From NCBI RefSeq assembly GCF_001029445.1, contig NZ_LDOT01000033.1, forward strand, positions 1 through 48,509: a DNA stretch of 48,509 bases, read 5' to 3'. Below the pieces are notes generated by a model, which was not told the DNA's origin, did no database searches, and saw nothing but the letters and a program-made list of their open reading frames with translations. Source of the DNA: Photobacterium aquae. GTDB lineage: Bacteria > Pseudomonadota > Gammaproteobacteria > Enterobacterales > Vibrionaceae. Of this stretch, positions 26,088 to 34,833 are shown in pieces (the stretch's first letter is position 1; each line of letters opens with the position of its first letter). Made by a program: the position numbers and the translations under genes.

Positions 26088-26352
26088 GTGAGTACACCAG
26101 CTTAAGCGTGAAAGCCATCACAACGGGTACCATACGATCGAATGGCACAAATACACAGAGCGATGTGAATATGTTGGTATCTCATCAAAGAGTAGATTTG
26201 TATACCCGAGTTCTCCCCAATATGCAGAATTGGGAGAAAGCATTAGTTTGAGCTACAGGGGTTCGAGCTACAGGCGAATCTAGAAAGACGACAAGACAGC
26301 TTCAAGGCATGAAGGGAATGATATGGGTCTTGGGATAAATGGTAAAAATGAA
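26088..26352. other. Intergenic region upstream of the chitin-binding fragment
   Basis: About 265 bases without a gene. It holds a hairpin of TTCTCCCCAAT with ATTGGGAGAA (26211-26221 and 26229-26238, one bulged base) and a 10-bp direct repeat GAGCTACAGG at 26250-26259 and 26265-26274. These look like a dispersed non-coding repeat rather than a promoter. Confidence 0.5.
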
Positions 26353-26378
26353 AAAAGGAGAGCCGAAGCTCTCCTTTT
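26353..26378 (-). terminator. Terminator of the infC-rpmI-rplT run
   Basis: AAAAGGAGAGC (26353-26363) and GCTCTCCTTTT (26368-26378) form an 11-bp stem; on the minus strand the loop is TTCG and a T-run follows. It lies 22 bases after the rplT stop and isolates it from pheST. Confidence 0.9.
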
Positions 26379-26400
26379 CCGTAAAAACTAAACTGTAAAA

Positions 26401-26754
26401 TTACAGAGCAGCTTTTGCCTTCTCAACAAGCACTGTGAAAGTTGCTTTGTCGAATACAGCGATATCAGCAAGGATCTTACGATCGATTTCGATAGACGCT
26501 TTCTTCAGACCGTTGATCAAACGGCTGTAAGACATACCATTCTGACGAGCAGCAGCGTTGATACGTGCAATCCATAGTTGACGGAAAGTACGTTTCTTCT
26601 GACGACGGTCACGGTAAGCGTATTGACCAGCTTTAGTAACAGCCTGGAAAGCTACGCGGTAAACACGTGAACGTGCACCGTAGTAACCTTTAGCTTGTTT
26701 TAGAACTTTCTTGTGACGTGCACGCGCTTGTACACCACGTTTTACGCGAGGCAT
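26401..26754 (-). CDS. rplT: 50S ribosomal protein L20
   Basis: L20 binds 23S rRNA early in 50S assembly and in E. coli represses translation of its own operon. The 117-residue protein begins MPRVKRGVQARARHKKVLK, with the basic N-terminal extension and globular C-terminus (RINAAARQNGMSYSRLINGL). Length equals that of E. coli. It follows rpmI by 41 bases and is followed by a strong terminator. Confidence 0.97.
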   Translation of the reverse strand: MPRVKRGVQARARHKKVLKQAKGYYGARSRVYRVAFQAVTKAGQYAYRDRRQKKRTFRQLWIARINAAARQNGMSYSRLINGLKKASIEIDRKILADIAVFDKATFTVLVEKAKAAL

Positions 26755-26795
26755 AGGAGACTCCTAACTAATTAAATGTAAATACTGAAAAACTA

Positions 26796-26990
26796 TTAAG
26801 CGAACGGAAGCATGCGAGCAACTGCAGCCACTTCACACTTAGGAAGGATTGCATTTGGACGTAGCTGACGCTTGTTCTTAGTAGTACGTTTAGTCAGGAT
26901 GTGACGCTTAGTTGCGTGCTTAAACTTGAAACCACCAGCAGTTTTCTTAAAACGCTTAGCAGCACCTTTGTTGGATTTCATCTTAGGCAT
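26796..26990 (-). CDS. rpmI: 50S ribosomal protein L35
   Basis: L35 is a small 50S protein, here 64 residues starting MPKMKSNKGAAKRFKKT. The start at 26990 gives the conserved N-terminus; the open frame adds five codons that are not part of the family. In E. coli L20 binds the rpmI leader and represses rpmI and rplT together, and the same gene order here allows that. Confidence 0.97.
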   Translation of the reverse strand: MPKMKSNKGAAKRFKKTAGGFKFKHATKRHILTKRTTKNKRQLRPNAILPKCEVAAVARMLPFA

Positions 26991-27043
26991 GATGAGACTC
27001 CGCATTGTTGAATGTTAATAACATAGTAATCAGGCGAACAAAA

Positions 27044-27065
27044 AGCGCTGCAGCTAAGCAGCGCC
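27044..27065 (-). terminator. Terminator or attenuator between infC and rpmI
   Basis: On the minus strand GGCGCTGC and GCAGCGCT (8 bp with one G-T pair, 6-base loop) are followed by TTTTGTT. It sits 22 bases after the infC stop and 54 before the rpmI ATG, so it may tune ribosomal protein expression rather than end the operon. Confidence 0.65.
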
Positions 27066-27087
27066 TTATGCTACTTGAATGCCGTAA

Positions 27088-27639
27088 TTACTTCTTCTTA
27101 GGGGCAAGCATCATCGTCATTTGACGACCTTCAACCTTATTAGGGAAGCTTTCTACAACTGCTAGGTCGATCAAGTCTTCTTTAATACGGTTTAGAAGGT
27201 CAATACCAAGACTCTGATGGGCCATTTCACGACCACGGAAACGTAGTGTGACTTTACCCTTGTTGCCCTCTTCTAAAAAGCGACTCAGGTTGCGCAGTTT
27301 TACCTGATAATCGCCTTCGTCTGTACCAGGACGGAATTTAACTTCTTTTACCTGGATTTGTTTCTGCTTTTTCTTTTGCTCTTTAGCAGCCTTGCTCTTT
27401 TCGAACAGGTACTTACCATAGTCCATCACACGACAAACAGGTGGCTCGGCATTAGGGCTGATTTCAACCAGATCGACACCAGCCTCATGAGCAGTTTCCA
27501 TTGCTTCTTCGATAGAAACAACACCGATTGACTCACCATCAATACCAGTCAGACGCACTTCGCGTACTCCGCGGATTTCGCCATTTAGACGGTGTGCATT
27601 CTGCTTAGCTGGTGCTTGGGTTCTTTTTGTGCCTTTAAT
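27088..27639 (-). CDS. infC: Translation initiation factor IF-3 with AUU start
   Basis: IF-3 binds the 30S subunit and discriminates against non-canonical start codons. Extending upstream from the first ATG/GTG-like codon, the sequence reads KGTKRTQAPAKQNAHRLNGE and then IRGVREVRLTG, matching the family N-terminus after an ATT codon at 27639. A GGAGG site precedes it with 8-9 bases of spacing. The AUU start is the classic IF-3 autoregulatory feature known from E. coli. The full protein is 183 residues, with the linker KSKAAKEQKKKQKQIQVKE and a C-terminal MMLAPKKK. The start lies 3 bases after the thrS stop, so the two genes are coupled. Confidence 0.95.
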   Translation of the reverse strand: MKGTKRTQAPAKQNAHRLNGEIRGVREVRLTGIDGESIGVVSIEEAMETAHEAGVDLVEISPNAEPPVCRVMDYGKYLFEKSKAAKEQKKKQKQIQVKEVKFRPGTDEGDYQVKLRNLSRFLEEGNKGKVTLRFRGREMAHQSLGIDLLNRIKEDLIDLAVVESFPNKVEGRQMTMMLAPKKK

Positions 27640-27642
27640 ACC

Positions 27643-29571
27643 TTATTCCTCCACAACATTGAGTGTGCGACTGCTAATATCCTGCTGCAAGAAAGCAACA
27701 AGATCATCAATCTTATATTTACCCAAATCTTTACCCTTGCGAGTACGTACTGCAATCTCGCCTGCTTCGACTTCTTTGTCACCGCAGACAAGCATGTAAG
27801 GTACACGCTTCAAAGTATGTTCGCGGATTTTAAAGCCAATCTTCTCATTTCTCAAGTCCGCATTGACACGAATTCCAGATTTTTGAAGTTTTTCGACTAC
27901 TTGTTGTACATATTCCGCTTGGCTATCAGTAATATTCATTACAACAGCCTGCTGTGGTGCCAACCAAGTAGGGAAGAAGCCCGCGTACTCTTCGATTAGA
28001 ATACCGATAAAGCGCTCTAGAGAACCAAGGATAGCACGGTGGATCATAACAGGCGTATGACGCTCGTTATCTTCACCTACGTAAGTAGCGCCTAGACGCT
28101 CAGGTAGTGCGAAGTCTAACTGAACTGTACCGCACTGCCAAGCACGATCTAGACAGTCGTGCAGTGTAAACTCGATCTTAGGACCGTAGAACGCACCCTC
28201 GCCCTCTTGAATTTCATATGGGATATCCATAGAGCCAAGAGCAAGTTTCAGGTCAGATTCAGCTTTGTCCCACATTTCGTCAGAACCAACACGCTTCTCT
28301 GGACGAGTTGATAGCTTAACTACAATGTTATCAAAACCAAATGTCTGATAGGTATCATAAACCATCTTGATACAAGATGTCACCTCTTGTTGTACCTGAC
28401 CTTCAGTACAGAAGATATGTGCATCATCCTGTGTGAAGCCACGTACACGCATCAGGCCGTGAAGCGCACCTGATGGTTCGTTACGGTGACAGCAACCGAA
28501 CTCAGCCATACGCAATGGCAGATCACGGTATGATTTCAGACCTTGGTTGAAGATCTGAACGTGGCCCGGACAGTTCATTGGCTTGATTGCATATTCACGG
28601 TTTTCAGAAGACGTCGTGAACATGTTCTCTGCGTACTTGTCCCAGTGACCAGAACGTTCCCAAAGAACGCGGTCCATCATTAGAGGACCTTTAACTTCCT
28701 GATAGCCGTATTCGTTCAGCTTGTCACGAACGAAAACTTCTAGCTCGCGGAATACAGTCCAGCCGTTGTGGTGCCAGAATACCATACCAGGTGCTTCTTG
28801 CTGCATGTGGTACAGGTCAAGTTGCTTACCTAGTTTACGGTGGTCACGCTTAGCGGCTTCTTCAAGGCGAGTCAGGTGAGCTTTCAGGGCTTTCTTATCG
28901 GCAAATGCTGTACCGTAGATACGCTGCAACATCTTGTTATCGCTGTTACCACGCCAGTAAGCACCAGCAACGTTCAGCAGTTTAAAGTGCTGGCAGAAGC
29001 TCATGTTAGGAACGTGTGGACCGCGACACATGTCGATGTATTCTTCGTGATGGTAAAGACCTGGACGATCGTCACGTGAAACGTTCTCGTCTAGAATTTC
29101 CATCTTGTAGGTTTCACCACGTGCTTCAAACGTATCACGTGCTTCCTGCCAGCTGACCTTTTTCTTGATGACATCGTACTTGGTTTTAGCAAGCTCAATC
29201 ATGCGCTTCTCAATCGCGTCAAGATCTTCTTGAGTCAGCGATTGCTCTAGGTCTACGTCGTAGTAGAAACCGTTGTCGATTGTTGGACCAATCGCCATTT
29301 TCACATCAGGGAAAAGCTGCTTGATAGCATGACCCAGAAGGTGAGCACATGAGTGACGGATGATTTCCAGGCCATCTTCATCTTTGGCTGTGATGATTTC
29401 AAGGCTTGCGTCATTTTCGATTAGATCACACGCATCAACGCGCTCACCATCTACACGACCAGCGATACAGGCTTTTGCCAGACCAGGGCCGATTGACATT
29501 GCAACGTCCATAGTAGATACGGCGTTATCGAATTGACGCTGACTACCGTCAGGAAGAGTAATTACAGGCAT
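27643..29571 (-). CDS. thrS: Threonine-tRNA ligase
   Basis: ThrS charges tRNA-Thr and edits mischarged serine. From the ATG at 29571 it has 642 residues, as in E. coli. It has an N-terminal TGS domain (MPVITLPDGSQRQF), the second additional editing domain with HSCAHLLGHA, and the class II core. Zinc-ligand regions are MNCPGHV and VMIHRAILGS; motif 2 is GCCHRNEPSGALHGLMRVRG. The C-terminal anticodon-binding domain follows. AAAGGAT is the ribosome site; the open frame further up runs through the operator. The leader carries two tRNA-like hairpins implying translational autocontrol. Confidence 0.97.
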   Translation of the reverse strand: MPVITLPDGSQRQFDNAVSTMDVAMSIGPGLAKACIAGRVDGERVDACDLIENDASLEIITAKDEDGLEIIRHSCAHLLGHAIKQLFPDVKMAIGPTIDNGFYYDVDLEQSLTQEDLDAIEKRMIELAKTKYDVIKKKVSWQEARDTFEARGETYKMEILDENVSRDDRPGLYHHEEYIDMCRGPHVPNMSFCQHFKLLNVAGAYWRGNSDNKMLQRIYGTAFADKKALKAHLTRLEEAAKRDHRKLGKQLDLYHMQQEAPGMVFWHHNGWTVFRELEVFVRDKLNEYGYQEVKGPLMMDRVLWERSGHWDKYAENMFTTSSENREYAIKPMNCPGHVQIFNQGLKSYRDLPLRMAEFGCCHRNEPSGALHGLMRVRGFTQDDAHIFCTEGQVQQEVTSCIKMVYDTYQTFGFDNIVVKLSTRPEKRVGSDEMWDKAESDLKLALGSMDIPYEIQEGEGAFYGPKIEFTLHDCLDRAWQCGTVQLDFALPERLGATYVGEDNERHTPVMIHRAILGSLERFIGILIEEYAGFFPTWLAPQQAVVMNITDSQAEYVQQVVEKLQKSGIRVNADLRNEKIGFKIREHTLKRVPYMLVCGDKEVEAGEIAVRTRKGKDLGKYKIDDLVAFLQQDISSRTLNVVEE

Positions 29572-29590
29572 GTATATATCCTTTACAGTG

Positions 29591-29668
29591 GTGTTGCATA
29601 CCAAGCAACACATGTTGAAAAGAGAAAAATGAAGGCTCGGCAACCGTCACTCAGTAATACGAATACCG
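29591..29668 (-). promoter_or_regulatory. thrS translational operator with two tRNA-Thr anticodon-arm mimics
   Basis: In the minus-strand leader the proximal hairpin has a 7-bp stem GTGTTGC/GCAACAC (29611-29605 with 29597-29591) and a 7-base loop TTGGTAT. Read as an anticodon loop this carries GGU, a threonine anticodon, at -31 to -29 from the ATG. The distal hairpin (29668-29652) has a 5-bp stem and the 7-base loop TTCGTAT, with CGU, also a threonine anticodon, at -89 to -87. In E. coli the thrS leader has two such hairpins that bind the ThrRS dimer and block ribosome entry, with CGU near -32. The layout here matches that design. Confidence 0.8.
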
Positions 29669-29686
29669 GAACGTGCCGAAGACCGA

Positions 29687-29715
29687 ATTGTACCTAGCTC
29701 ATTTTTATAATGCAA
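29687..29715 (-). promoter_or_regulatory. thrS promoter
   Basis: TTGCAT (29715-29710), a 17-base spacer and TACAAT (29692-29687) form a good sigma-70 pair on the minus strand. Transcription would begin near 29680, just before the operator hairpins. Confidence 0.7.
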
Positions 29716-29880
29716 AGCGCATTTCGCCGCGAGTTACGTTCGCGGCGAATAATTGGCATAATAATAAAGCGCAATATTGCAATCTTAATTTACAGGGAGG
29801 ATAAAGGATTTTCTCCTTGAAATGTCAAGCACCAATAAGCACTTATCAGTGATCACTGCTACGCGCCTTATTTGCCGAAA

Positions 29881-30624
29881 TTATAAACCCAACGTAGGTA
29901 ACAGGGCTTGGCGGATCTCCCCTTCAGTAGCTGACCGCGATAGAGTAAATGAACGATATTGGTCACCGCCGCTAAAACGCCGATCAATTTCTGTCAGGCA
30001 ATGAACATAATTTCCATTAAGGATAAATGTCAGCTCAATCTCTTTCTTATCCAAGAAAGCGCCATTACTAAACTCCAACTCTTGATAGCAACCGGATACA
30101 GATTCAAATCCATTACCTCGGCAATAGCCGCTTTCCACATCCGCCTTGACCATTTCGAAACCGGCCTGCTCAATAATTGATATTATCTTTTCGACCACAG
30201 GCAGCGGCTTGATCTCAATATAATCGCGATCACTCGGGTCAAGGGCAAAATCAATATCAAGTTCGGTTTCCAGCCAGACTTTGCACTGATTGTAACGGGC
30301 ATTAACGGCCGTTACCGGTATTTCATCATGCAACTGGAGGGTAAACGGAACATGCCTTTCCTCTCCCGCCCCTATCTCAAAGGGTTCCGTCGCGCAAACA
30401 TGTCCGAGGGTAATCGTCTGATAGCTCACACCATTATCGTCGCTTTCAACTTTCATTTCACAGTTGAGCTTAATTGTAATCGCGTCGATATGCTGCTCGA
30501 CATCTCCCCCTGTTATCTTGACCAATCCGCGCAGAGACTCACCTTGGAATACACTGGTTTGTTCAAGCACAGTATCAACCTTTGCTGCACCAACACCCAA
30601 TGAAGCCATCATTTTCTTGAACAT
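29881..30624 (-). CDS. Spo0M-like sporulation-control family protein
   Basis: The 247-residue cytoplasmic protein matches the Spo0M family, an arrestin-like beta-sandwich. It begins MFKKMMASLGVGAAKVDTVL, followed by GESLRGLVKITGGDVEQ, the typical family opening. In Bacillus Spo0M affects sporulation and cell-envelope processes; its role in non-sporulating Gram-negatives is unknown. An AAAGGAC site precedes the ATG. It is a single gene between thrS and the hut operon. Confidence 0.85.
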   Translation of the reverse strand: MFKKMMASLGVGAAKVDTVLEQTSVFQGESLRGLVKITGGDVEQHIDAITIKLNCEMKVESDDNGVSYQTITLGHVCATEPFEIGAGEERHVPFTLQLHDEIPVTAVNARYNQCKVWLETELDIDFALDPSDRDYIEIKPLPVVEKIISIIEQAGFEMVKADVESGYCRGNGFESVSGCYQELEFSNGAFLDKKEIELTFILNGNYVHCLTEIDRRFSGGDQYRSFTLSRSATEGEIRQALLPTLGL

Positions 30625-30835
30625 ACGTATTTGTCCTTTTTGCCGCTAATCCGTTTGGCACCCATTAATTCAAAACACCATTACCCAATACAGGCGCTTC
30701 AATCAAGGGGGTCGCTTGAAAGTTGCGTAACCCCACAAACTTCAACACCGTTTTTTTGCCCCGATTAATTTTCAACTATGTTCAATATACCCATTAAATT
30801 TCAATTATTTGTATATGCCCGCAAAGGAGACCGTG

Positions 30836-32092
30836 ATGGGACTGCTAATCACCAATGCCAACCTGACATCTGCAACACCGGGGGAAACGGGATACGCCCC
30901 AAGCACGGCAACGGCTATCGCAATCCACAACGGTCTTATCGCTGCAATAGGCGACAAGAAACGTTGCCTGCAGGCGCTGTCATCCACCAGCACAATCACC
31001 ACAATTGATGTTCAGGGACAGCTCATTACCCCTGGACTTATCGACTGTCATACCCACCTTGTCTTTGCCGGCAACCGTGCTCGTGAATTCGAACAACGAC
31101 TCTCTGGTGTGTCCTACCAAACCATTGCCGAATCAAGCGGGGGGATCCTCGCTACCGTCAGCGCAACTCGTGAAGCAAGCGAGGAAACGCTCTACCAACT
31201 CGCCAATGAACGCCTGCAAGGATTCAAGAATAATGGCGTAACTACCATTGAAATTAAATCAGGTTATGGCCTGACCCTTGCGGACGAATGTAAGATGTTG
31301 CGAGTTGCCCGTAGGCTTGGCCAGCAGGCCGATATCAAAGTTGTAACGACACTGCTTGCCGCCCATGCTATCCCACCTGAATTTACCGGCAATGCCGATG
31401 GGTATATCGACCATATCTGCCAAGCGATTATTCCAGCCGTCGCTAACGAACGTCTTGCTGACGCTGTTGATGTATTTTGTGAGAAAATCGCTTTTACACC
31501 CCAGCAGTGCCGACGCGTATTCGAAACAGCTCGGAATTACGGGCTGGCAATCAAAGGCCATACCGAGCAGCTTTCAAATATGGGTGGCAGTGCCCTCGCC
31601 GCTCGGTTAGGCGCCTATTCTGTCGACCACATAGAGTATCTCGATACCGAGGGCGTAGCGGCACTGGCAGCTTGCGGCACTGTGGCGACACTGCTCCCTG
31701 GCGCTTTCTATTTCTTGGGCGAAACCCAACTTCCCCCTATCGATCAACTCCGCAGGCTCGACGTTCCCATGGCGATTGCCAGTGATTTCAATCCGGGGAC
31801 TTCGCCTATCGCCTCTTTGCGAACCATTATGAATATGGCTTGTACGCTTTACAGGCTCACCCCTGAAGAATGCCTTCGTGGTGTCACCATTCATGCCGCC
31901 AAGGCCCTAGGCTTAGATCATGACAGAGGTGAAATACGGGTTGGTATGGCAGCAGATCTGGCTATTTGGCGACTCTCGCACCCCGCTGAGCTCTCTTATT
32001 GCATCGGCGTACCTGATCTCACGGCACGTATTGTTGACGGCCACTATTTCCCACAGGCTGTAGGACAGTATTCTGGAGGACAATATGCCTAG
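30836..32092 (+). CDS. hutI: Imidazolonepropionase
   Basis: HutI hydrolyses 4-imidazolone-5-propionate to N-formiminoglutamate, the third step of histidine degradation. The 418-residue amidohydrolase has metal ligands in DCHTHLVFAG and further histidines in AAHAIP, GHTEQLSN and the aspartate in ASDFNPG. An AAGGAGA site (30824-30830) supports the ATG at 30836 over the upstream in-frame codons. It is the first gene of hutI-hutG-hutU-hutH and overlaps hutG by 8 bases. Confidence 0.95.
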   Translation: MGLLITNANLTSATPGETGYAPSTATAIAIHNGLIAAIGDKKRCLQALSSTSTITTIDVQGQLITPGLIDCHTHLVFAGNRAREFEQRLSGVSYQTIAESSGGILATVSATREASEETLYQLANERLQGFKNNGVTTIEIKSGYGLTLADECKMLRVARRLGQQADIKVVTTLLAAHAIPPEFTGNADGYIDHICQAIIPAVANERLADAVDVFCEKIAFTPQQCRRVFETARNYGLAIKGHTEQLSNMGGSALAARLGAYSVDHIEYLDTEGVAALAACGTVATLLPGAFYFLGETQLPPIDQLRRLDVPMAIASDFNPGTSPIASLRTIMNMACTLYRLTPEECLRGVTIHAAKALGLDHDRGEIRVGMAADLAIWRLSHPAELSYCIGVPDLTARIVDGHYFPQAVGQYSGGQYA

Positions 32093-33101
32093 TGATATGT
32101 CTGTTTGGCAAGGTCGCAGTGATCCCGAAGACGGTGATCAGGGCTTACGTTGGCATCAACTCATCCAACCCGCAGAGGATGCCAACGATGAGGGCATCAT
32201 GATTCTGGGGTTCGCTTGTGATGAAGGCGTAGCCCGCAACAAAGGCAGAATCGGTGCCTACGATGCGCCGATATCCATCAAACGAGCCCTCGCCAATCTG
32301 GCTTGGCACCATAACAAGCCAATTTACGATGGTGGCGATATCCGATGTGATGACGGTAATTTGTCCCTTGCACAATACCGTCTCAGCGAAGATGTCTGCC
32401 AGTCGCTACGGCAACGTCACCGACTCATTGTTCTGGGAGGCGGCCACGAGGTTGCTTGGGGTACATTCCAAGGGATAGGCAACTACTTGCTGCAAAAACA
32501 GCAACCTGAACCACTTACTGCACAAGAATATACATGCCATCCTCCAACCGTGGGGATTATCAACTTCGATGCCCACTTTGATTTGCGCAATCCCCCAGTT
32601 CAAACTCAGGTAGAACAAGGTAGCTCAGGCACCCCCTTCCACCAGATAGCCCGCTTTTGTGAACTGCAAAACTGGCCTTTCCATTATGCATGCCTTGGGA
32701 TCAGCAGAGCCAGTAACACCCAAGCACTATTTTCGAAAGCCGACCAGCTTGGTGTGCTCTATGTTGAGGATAATGAATTAAACGCCAGTGATATTGCAGC
32801 CGTTAGTGAAAAACTATCGTTGTTTATCCAGCAATCTGATTACCTGTACCTGACTATCGACATGGATGTATTCCCAGCATCTGCCGCCCCCGGTGTCAGT
32901 GCCCCTGCCACTTACGGTGTACCACCAACCGTTGTCGACCAGCTACTCCATATTGTTCTTGATGCCAAAAGCCAATCTGGCGAAAGCAAAATACTGGTCG
33001 CCGATATCGCCGAATATAACCCAAGGTTTGACATTGATGGTCAGACCGCACGCTTGGCCGCGCGGCTAGTTTGGACGATCGCCCGCGCCTTTAGCCGATA
33101 G
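32085..33101 (+). CDS. hutG: Formimidoylglutamase
   Basis: HutG hydrolyses N-formimidoylglutamate to glutamate and formamide, the last step of the four-enzyme hut route. The 338-residue protein is an arginase/agmatinase-family manganese enzyme. Its metal ligands lie in GGGHEVAWG, NFDAHFDLR and TIDMDVFPAS. It overlaps hutI by 8 bases with a GGAGGA site inside hutI, indicating coupled translation. Confidence 0.94.
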   Translation: MPSDMSVWQGRSDPEDGDQGLRWHQLIQPAEDANDEGIMILGFACDEGVARNKGRIGAYDAPISIKRALANLAWHHNKPIYDGGDIRCDDGNLSLAQYRLSEDVCQSLRQRHRLIVLGGGHEVAWGTFQGIGNYLLQKQQPEPLTAQEYTCHPPTVGIINFDAHFDLRNPPVQTQVEQGSSGTPFHQIARFCELQNWPFHYACLGISRASNTQALFSKADQLGVLYVEDNELNASDIAAVSEKLSLFIQQSDYLYLTIDMDVFPASAAPGVSAPATYGVPPTVVDQLLHIVLDAKSQSGESKILVADIAEYNPRFDIDGQTARLAARLVWTIARAFSR

Positions 33102-33116
33102 CAAAGGAGAGCTCTT

Positions 33117-34817
33117 ATGCCTACTTCCCCCCCTTCATGCGACCGCTTTGACATAGACCGAAAAATATTTGCGCCAACAGGTTCACAGCTCAACGCAAAA
33201 TCCTGGCTCACGGAAGCACCACTCCGGATGCTGATGAATAATCTACATCCTGATGTCGCCGAGCATCCTCATGCTTTGGTTGTCTATGGTGGGATAGGCC
33301 GAGCCGCACGCAACTGGGAATGCTTCGACAAAATTATCGATGTGCTAAAACGGCTCGAGTCTGATGAAACCTTACTCATCCAATCAGGCAAGCCGGTAGG
33401 CGTATTTAAAACCCACAGCAATGCACCCAGAGTACTTATCGCAAACTCGAACCTTATTCCCCATTGGGCCAACTGGGAGCATTTCAACGAGCTCGATAAA
33501 GCAGGCTTGATGATGTACGGCCAGATGACCGCTGGCAGCTGGATCTATATTGGATCACAAGGGATCATCCAAGGCACTTATGAAACATTTGCTGCTATGG
33601 CCCGAAAACATTTCAATGGTGACGCAAGAGGACGCTGGATCCTCACGGGCGGATTGGGGGGAATGGGTGGTGCACAACCTCTCGCGGCAACGATGGCTGG
33701 TTTTTCGTTGATCGCCGTCGAGTGCGATGAATCCCGTATTGATTACCGAATAAGAACTGGCTACCTCGATAAAAAAGCCACCTCGCTTGACGAAGCGCTA
33801 TCTTTCATCGTGCACAGTCAACATATCGATGCTCCCATTTCTGTCGGCTTACTCGGTAATGCTGCTGATATCTTTGAAGAAATTGTAGCCCGAGGCATTG
33901 TCCCCGATTGTACCACAGACCAAACCTCCGCCCATGACCCCCTCAACGGCTATTTGCCGCAAGGCTGGACACTCAAACACGCTGTTGAAATGAGGAAAAC
34001 GAATGAGGCAGCCGTCATCGCAGCAGCCAAACAATCGATGGCGAATCAAGTCAAGGCAATGCTCGCTTTGCAGCAAGCCGGTTCCGCTACCGTCGACTAC
34101 GGCAACAACATCCGCCAAATGGCCTTCGAGCAAGGGATCACCAATGCTTTTGATTTCCCGGGCTTTGTCCCGGCCTATATTCGCCCATTATTCTGCGAAG
34201 GCATCGGGCCATTTCGTTGGGCAGCCCTTTCCGGCGATCCTGATGACATCTACAAAACGGATCAAAAAGTCAAAGAACTGATCCCTCACAACCCCCAACT
34301 CCATCACTGGATCAACATGGCGCAAGAAAAGATCCAATTCCAAGGACTGCCAGCACGGATATGCTGGGTCGGACTGAAAGATCGAGCTCGCCTCGGGCTA
34401 GCTTTCAATGAAATGGTCAGGAATGGCGAACTAAATGCCCCTATTGTGATCGGGCGGGATCATCTCGATTCAGGCTCTGTTGCCAGCCCCAATCGCGAAA
34501 CCGAAAATATGCTCGATGGCTCAGATGCAGTATCCGACTGGCCACTACTCAACGCCATGCTCAATACCGCATCTGGCGCTACTTGGGTATCACTGCACCA
34601 CGGCGGAGGCGTTGGTATGGGGTTTTCCCAACATGCTGGCATGGTCATCGTTTGTGATGGCACAACCGACGCAGACCAACGGCTCCAACGGGTCCTGCAC
34701 AACGATCCGGCAACCGGCGTTATGCGCCATGCCGATGCAGGCTACGACATTGCCATACGCTGCGCAGAGGAGCACTCGCTTGATTTACCTATGCTAATGA
34801 AAAAAAAGAATAAATAA
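33117..34817 (+). CDS. hutU: Urocanate hydratase
   Basis: HutU adds water to urocanate to give imidazolonepropionate, using tightly bound NAD+. The 566-residue protein has the NAD-binding loop TGGLGGMGGAQPLAATMAG and conserved VARGIVPDCTTDQTSAHDPL, which carries the active-site cysteine region. An AAGGAGAG site lies before the ATG, and the gene follows hutG by 15 bases. Length is typical for the family (about 555-570). Confidence 0.96.
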   Translation: MPTSPPSCDRFDIDRKIFAPTGSQLNAKSWLTEAPLRMLMNNLHPDVAEHPHALVVYGGIGRAARNWECFDKIIDVLKRLESDETLLIQSGKPVGVFKTHSNAPRVLIANSNLIPHWANWEHFNELDKAGLMMYGQMTAGSWIYIGSQGIIQGTYETFAAMARKHFNGDARGRWILTGGLGGMGGAQPLAATMAGFSLIAVECDESRIDYRIRTGYLDKKATSLDEALSFIVHSQHIDAPISVGLLGNAADIFEEIVARGIVPDCTTDQTSAHDPLNGYLPQGWTLKHAVEMRKTNEAAVIAAAKQSMANQVKAMLALQQAGSATVDYGNNIRQMAFEQGITNAFDFPGFVPAYIRPLFCEGIGPFRWAALSGDPDDIYKTDQKVKELIPHNPQLHHWINMAQEKIQFQGLPARICWVGLKDRARLGLAFNEMVRNGELNAPIVIGRDHLDSGSVASPNRETENMLDGSDAVSDWPLLNAMLNTASGATWVSLHHGGGVGMGFSQHAGMVIVCDGTTDADQRLQRVLHNDPATGVMRHADAGYDIAIRCAEEHSLDLPMLMKKKNK

Positions 34818-34833
34818 GCAAAAGGATAATGAT

